Positions 59,788 to 64,000 of a stretch of 64,000 nt of DNA are shown here, piece by piece. Numbering within the stretch: the first letter of the stretch is position 1; every line of letters begins with the position of its first letter. The notes under the pieces were generated by a model. It was not told the DNA's origin and ran no database searches. It saw nothing but the letters and a program-made list of their open reading frames with translations. The stretch is from the NCBI GenBank assembly GCA_011799875.1, contig CM022298.1, positions 497,879,277 to 497,943,276 on the forward strand, read 5' to 3'. Both the position numbers and the translations under genes were made by a program. The DNA comes from Thinopyrum elongatum (taxonomy: Eukaryota; Streptophyta; Magnoliopsida; Poales; Poaceae).

Positions 59788-60944
59788 GATGAATCTCGCC
59801 CTCGAGATTCGGGTTGGCTAGAAAACACGTGCGGGTGGTCCTTCCGGAGGTCTTCTTCGCGCTCGCAGGTAGCTTCCTCCTCGGTATGATGACTCCACTG
59901 AACTTTGCAAAACTTGATAACTTTGTTGCGTGTAACTCGGCTGGCAAACTCGAGAATCTTGACGGGTTTCTCCTGGTAGGTTAGATCACTATCCAATTGA
60001 ATTGCTTCTAGGGGCACTGTATCTCTTAGAGAAATATCAGCCATCTCCGCATGGCACTTCTTTAACTGGGAAACGTGAAACACATCATGAACTCCTGACA
60101 GTCCTTCGGGCAATTCCAACTTGTAGGCAACTTCACCCATACGTTCCAATACTCGGTATGGTCCTACAAACCTCGGGGCTAACTTTCCTTTAACTCCAAA
60201 ACGTTTCACTCCTCGTAAGGGTGATACTCGTAGATATGCTCTGTCTCCGACTTCATAGGTTACCTCCTTGCGTTTTGGATCGGCATAACTCTTCTGTCTG
60301 GACTGGGCTACTTTCAGTCTATCTCGAATCAGCTTAACCTTCTCTTCGGATTCCTTAATCAAATCCGGTCCAAACAACTGACGGTCTCCAACTTCATCCC
60401 ACATCAACGGTGTTCTGCACCTCCTTCCATACAAAGCCTCGAAAGGTGCCATCTTCAAACTGGCTTGGTAGCTGTTATTGTATGAGAACTCCGCGTAGGG
60501 CAAATTGTCATCCCAACTAGATCCATAATCTAGCGCACAAGCTCTTAACATGTCCTCCAGAATCTGATTGACTCTCTCGGTCTGTCCATCTATCTGCGGA
60601 TGAAAAGCTGTACTAAACTCTAGCCTGGTTCCCAATGTCTGGTGTAGTTGGCGCCAAAACTTTGAAGTAAACTGGGTTCCTCTATCTGATACGATGGTCC
60701 TCGGAACTCCGTGCAGACATACGATCCTGGTCATATATATCTTGGCCAACTTCGCACTCGTATATGTGGTTTTCACTGGGATAAAGCGAGCTACTTTGGT
60801 CAAACGATCCACTACTACCCAGATAGAATCATATCCTGATCGGGTCCTGGGTAATCCGGTGATGAAATCCATGCCAAGTTTATCCCACTTCCATTCGGGT
60901 ATTGGCATAGGCTGTAGCAATCCTGCGTAGCCAGTCATCCGCAA
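59784..60944 (-). pseudogene. Integrase and C-terminal region of pol, open frame, N-terminal part missing
   Basis: An uninterrupted 386-codon frame contains the catalytic core: GMDFITGLP and VVDRLTKVARF (first Asp), IVSDRGTQFTS (second Asp) and QTERVNQILEDML (Glu), all present. The C-terminal GPYRVLERMGEVAYKLELPE and HVFHVSQLKK match Del/Tekay elements. The frame begins at a deletion junction near 60920, so the HHCC domain, RNase H, reverse transcriptase and protease are gone. Any product would start inside gag sequence and is unlikely to be functional alone. Confidence 0.85.
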
Positions 60945-61142
60945 CTATTGGCTCGGTGCTACTGGAAAACACCGGCGGCTGCAACCTCAGAAAACGGCTA
61001 AGTTGTCAACTGGTGGTGGTGGCGGTGGGTTGTTGTTGTTGCCTTGGTTCTAAACTAGTAGCTGCATCAGGGTATTCTGCTGTTGAATCAACTGAGTGAG
61101 CTCCGGTGGGAAAACAAATCCGGTGTCGCGTCTCGGAGGCAT
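60920..61142 (-). pseudogene. gag N-terminus of the young Del-type element, broken
   Basis: From ATG at 61142 the minus strand reads MPPRRDTGFVFPPELTQ, typical of this gag family. A stop follows near 61051, and a one-base loss near 60985 moves FLRLQPPVFSSSTEPIVADDW into another frame. The gag sequence ends at about 60920, where it fuses to integrase. Confidence 0.75.
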
Positions 61143-61343
61143 CTGATGGGTTTAGAGGGAAGAGATTAGAATAGAGTAAGGTCTAGTGAGAAGGCACTAC
61201 CCATATGCACATGAGACAAACACATTCATAACACACCACTCAATTCAAGCAAGAGCATACAATCGATCTAACTACCGTTACAAAAGTGCTCGGACTATTA
61301 CTATTTACATGGGGAAAAATACTAATGATAATATGGTGGTCAT

Positions 61344-62087
61344 CTAGAAATTTTGATCGGTGGAAGACTCCATGATATCCGCTCCAGCTTCGTCTTCATA
61401 ATCATCATCACTACTGTCGGGGTCGGAGTCGGTGTCGTCGATGATGATGTAGTCTTCAGATCGAATTTCCTCAGGTTCGTCGTCTTCTTCTCCGGGCACG
61501 GGGTCTCCCATGAATACTCCTAGCTTCCTTGTCAGGTCGTCATTCTTCTCCACTAGTACGGCGATTTCCTCCTCGTATCCATCGCGTGTAGACTTGAGTT
61601 CCTCTTCTAGCTCCATGTTCCTGGTCATCACCTTCTTCAAATCTATCATGCTTGCACACATCTGGTTCTCCTGTCGACGAATGTGCTGGTTTAACTCCTG
61701 GATGAAAGCTGCAATGGACCTGCCCCTCCGGGTGCTGATCATCTCCCATTGCTCATCTCGGCGCCCACATAACTGGTAGATTGTGTCCTTAAGATCCTTG
61801 TGATACACTTCGCCGATGCGTCCCATGGCGATGTGGGCTGCCATGCTCTTTCCTAGACTCCAGGTTGGTGCATCAAAGGAAAACTCTATGGGCTCCGTAA
61901 CTGGCGTGAATGTCCTTCCTGGAATTTGAACTCGAATCATCCAACGCTCCTCTTCTGGTACAGTGGCGGTGTAGGTCCCGGTGAAGCTTGGTATTCCGAT
62001 GTTCAGGTACCTAGTGACTTCCTTCAAGTGTCGTCCAAAAGGTGTGTCTTCATCCGGTTGTGTAAACTTGTTCCTTGAGTCCGCCAT
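61344..62087 (-). CDS. Intact accessory ORF between primer-binding site and gag (247 residues)
   Basis: The frame is complete from MADSRNKFTQPDEDTP to MESSTDQNF. It is not gag, which starts downstream at 61142. Residues 1 to about 115 look globular (WMIRVQIPGRTF, DAPTWSLGKSMAAHIAMGRIG). About 118-190 is a charged helical region likely to form a coiled coil (NMELEEELKSTRDGYEEEI). The last 55 residues are strongly acidic (EEDDEPEEI, DDTDSDPDSSDDDYEDE). No enzymatic motif or known family was recognised. Being undamaged while gag and pol are damaged is partly explained by the youth of the element. It would be translated first from the element's RNA. Confidence 0.7.
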   Translation of the reverse strand: MADSRNKFTQPDEDTPFGRHLKEVTRYLNIGIPSFTGTYTATVPEEERWMIRVQIPGRTFTPVTEPIEFSFDAPTWSLGKSMAAHIAMGRIGEVYHKDLKDTIYQLCGRRDEQWEMISTRRGRSIAAFIQELNQHIRRQENQMCASMIDLKKVMTRNMELEEELKSTRDGYEEEIAVLVEKNDDLTRKLGVFMGDPVPGEEDDEPEEIRSEDYIIIDDTDSDPDSSDDDYEDEAGADIMESSTDQNF

Positions 62088-62179
62088 CCTAGAGAATAGA
62101 AGATGGAGAGAAGTCAGAAATGAGTAGAGAAGAGTGTCCTATGGCTTTTCTTAGTGGTCGTGTCCTACAGTCAGCGTGT

Positions 62180-62191
62180 GCTCTGATACCA
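62180..62191 (-). promoter_or_regulatory. Primer-binding site, initiator Met tRNA (young Del-type element)
   Basis: The minus strand reads TGGTATCAGAGC, four bases from the 5' LTR end at 62196. Confidence 0.85.
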
Positions 62192-62195
62192 TCTC

Positions 62196-64000
62196 TGTAG
62201 CGACCCGACCCGAATGGATCGAATCTCTGTGTTCAAGTGTCATCCCTGGATCGGTAATGCTGACACACACAGTACTTGAGGGGTTTATAACAGAGTAGCA
62301 ATCACACACTTATTACATCGAATGTCTCAAAAGAGAACTGATTACAATAAATATGGCTTAAGGCCATCTAAATAAGATAACAGCGGAAGGCTTGGAAGAT
62401 AAAGTGAGTCCATCAACTCCAACGGCATAGCTGAGTGCACGACAACGACCTAGCACACCTTACTCTTCGTCTGAAAAGTCTGCAACATGATACGTTGCAG
62501 CCCGAAACGGGTCAGCACATGGAATATGCTGGCAATATAACACAGTAGAGCAATGAACAGATTAATTGCTAATACTACATGCATATTTGGCTGGTGGAAA
62601 AGCTCTAGGGTTATACTGTTTTGCGAAAAGCCAATTTTTCCCTACAACAAAGGAATATATTTTATTTAACTATCACGGTGGTTGTTGAACATTGAGAAGG
62701 TAAATCCCCCTCTCAATCCCAATTAAAAGTAATCATTAATCCCAACAAATTAATTTAGAGTGATGGGATTCAATATGATGATCCAAGAACCAGATACTCA
62801 AGATGTCCATAACCGGGGACACGGCTAATCATGACTAGTTTGTACACTCTGCAGAGGCTTATGCACTTTTCCCCACAAGACTCGATCTCCTCCGTTGGAT
62901 TTCTCGCACTACATGGTGTTTGAGAAACGGATGACCGAGACACAGTCTTTCAGAAACATTTACTCTTTACTCTGGGTAGACCGTTACACCTACTTTCCCC
63001 TACATCTGCTAGCCTACCACTGAAAGAGGTCATGTAACATACTCAACTATGCTAGAGCCCATAATAGCTTGTGGCTGCACACGGAAGTTTCTAGCATGAA
63101 TAATCTTATGATCCCTTTGAGCCTGGGTGGCGGACCGTAGGAGGATCACACGGTATATCCCCGGGATCTCCTAGGACAACACTGGTATATCCCCAGGTGC
63201 CCAAACAAGCAATCCACCCAGATGTGTATTAAAGTTGCCACCTTAAGTTGAACCATTAATTAAAAATCTCACATCTGTCATGGATACACTCAAAACCCAA
63301 TCCACGTCTACGAGCATAGCATGGCAACATAAGCATAGCGTAGAAGAACTCCCAAGGGTTTGTTATTAAAAAGGGCAATAGGTTCTACCTCATCATCTAC
63401 TTCCCAATACCCACAAGTTAATCACATCCTAGTCATGTAGTGTTTGACGATTGTAACTAATGCATAAAAACTAGGTAATAAGGAAGTATGATCAAAGTGT
63501 TACTTGCCTGGTACTGTTGATGAAGATCCTTCGCACTCATAATTCCTGATAGTTCTACTCGTCACACTCCGTTCAATCTAACGTGAGCAAGCAATTGCAT
63601 ACATAAGCACTCATGCAAAAGAATCGAAGAAAAGATCTCGAAAAACTTCGAAAACTAGCAATTAACTCTTGCAACAGAAAACAATTTCTAACAGTACCAA
63701 AATTGGGTGGATTTGGTCTTATCAGAAAGTTTAGGTCAAGAGCTTCAATTAGCAAAAAGAATCAATTAAATCGGAGTTACGAAACTCAAGCTGCGAAAGA
63801 AACAAGCTTTGATTACTAATCTGGACTAAAGTCAAATTTTACAGTAGCAAAAACTTGTTTAAGTTGGTTAAACAGAAAGAGGGCTTCGAGACGAAGATCT
63901 AGGCGCTTGAATCGCCTGATTCCGACAAACGAGCGAAAAGTTATACTAAAACGAAAATCGGATCAGAAATCGCGATCGAAAATAATCGCGGAAAATCCGA
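62196..64000 (-). repeat. 5' LTR of the young Del-type element, partial
   Basis: It is the first-seen 1805 bp of the LTR (its 3' portion in element direction), nearly identical to 56860-58663. It continues beyond the window. Confidence 0.9.

Larger units (their letters stand above)
56860..64000 (-). mobile_element. Young Del/Tekay-type Ty3/Gypsy retrotransposon, internally deleted, runs off the right edge
   Basis: The minus-strand element has a complete 2912-bp 3' LTR (56860-59771), a 2424-bp interior and at least 1805 bp of the 5' LTR (62196-64000). The two LTRs differ at only about six bases and one indel over the shared 1.8 kb. In element order the interior holds primer-binding site, an intact 247-residue ORF, a short gag start and an integrase frame, then polypurine tract. 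Protease, reverse transcriptase and RNase H are missing. The left flank CCTAT is the likely target duplication; its partner is outside the window. Confidence 0.9.

Overview
The window reads as a repeat-dense stretch of a large grass genome, most likely Triticeae (wheat, Aegilops or barley). Nearly everything is plant LTR retrotransposons nested in one another, with GC-rich LTRs, CACTA termini, a Stowaway MITE and a small low-copy island. Family names such as LARD/Sukkula, Sabrina and Fatima come from remembered features and were not searched.

Left part (1-24386): the 3' internal part and long LTR of a minus-strand, non-coding LARD-like retrotransposon (1-7014); a Tat-type Ty3/Gypsy relic with protease and integrase but no reverse transcriptase (7015-8694); a plus-strand LTR remnant (8695-about 10290); and a decayed minus-strand Sabrina-like Gypsy element (10291-10980 and 21084-24386). 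The Sabrina-like element is split by a complete Tat-type element (10981-21083) with 547-bp LTRs, a deletion-fused gag/pol and, on the opposite strand, a decayed multi-exon gene with its own TATA box and splice sites.

Middle part (24387-42813): a second Tat-type copy (24387-26118 and 37753-41954) keeps gag, protease, reverse transcriptase and two RNase H domains. It is split by a second LARD-like element (26119-37752; two LTRs of about 4.16 kb, a 3.3-kb non-coding interior, target-site duplication TGGCG). It is followed by a fragment of another LTR-type repeat.

Right part (42814-64000): a CACTA transposon end with subterminal tandem repeats (42814-about 46400); a broken 3'-5' exonuclease gene (minus strand); a 79-bp minisatellite; a possible first exon on the minus strand; a TIR element; a 157-residue single-exon gene of unknown function (52896-53369, minus); MITEs; and a two-exon SINA-type E3 ubiquitin ligase gene (55536-56457, plus) with an in-frame stop and a lost zinc ligand. 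From 56860 to the window end lies a very young minus-strand Del/Tekay-type Gypsy element. Its LTRs differ at only about six bases over 1.8 kb, and it carries an intact extra ORF between the primer-binding site and gag.

No host pathway can be assembled here. The functional story is element biology: insertion order, deletion derivatives, and two accessory retrotransposon genes (antisense gene in the Tat element; pre-gag ORF in the Del element).
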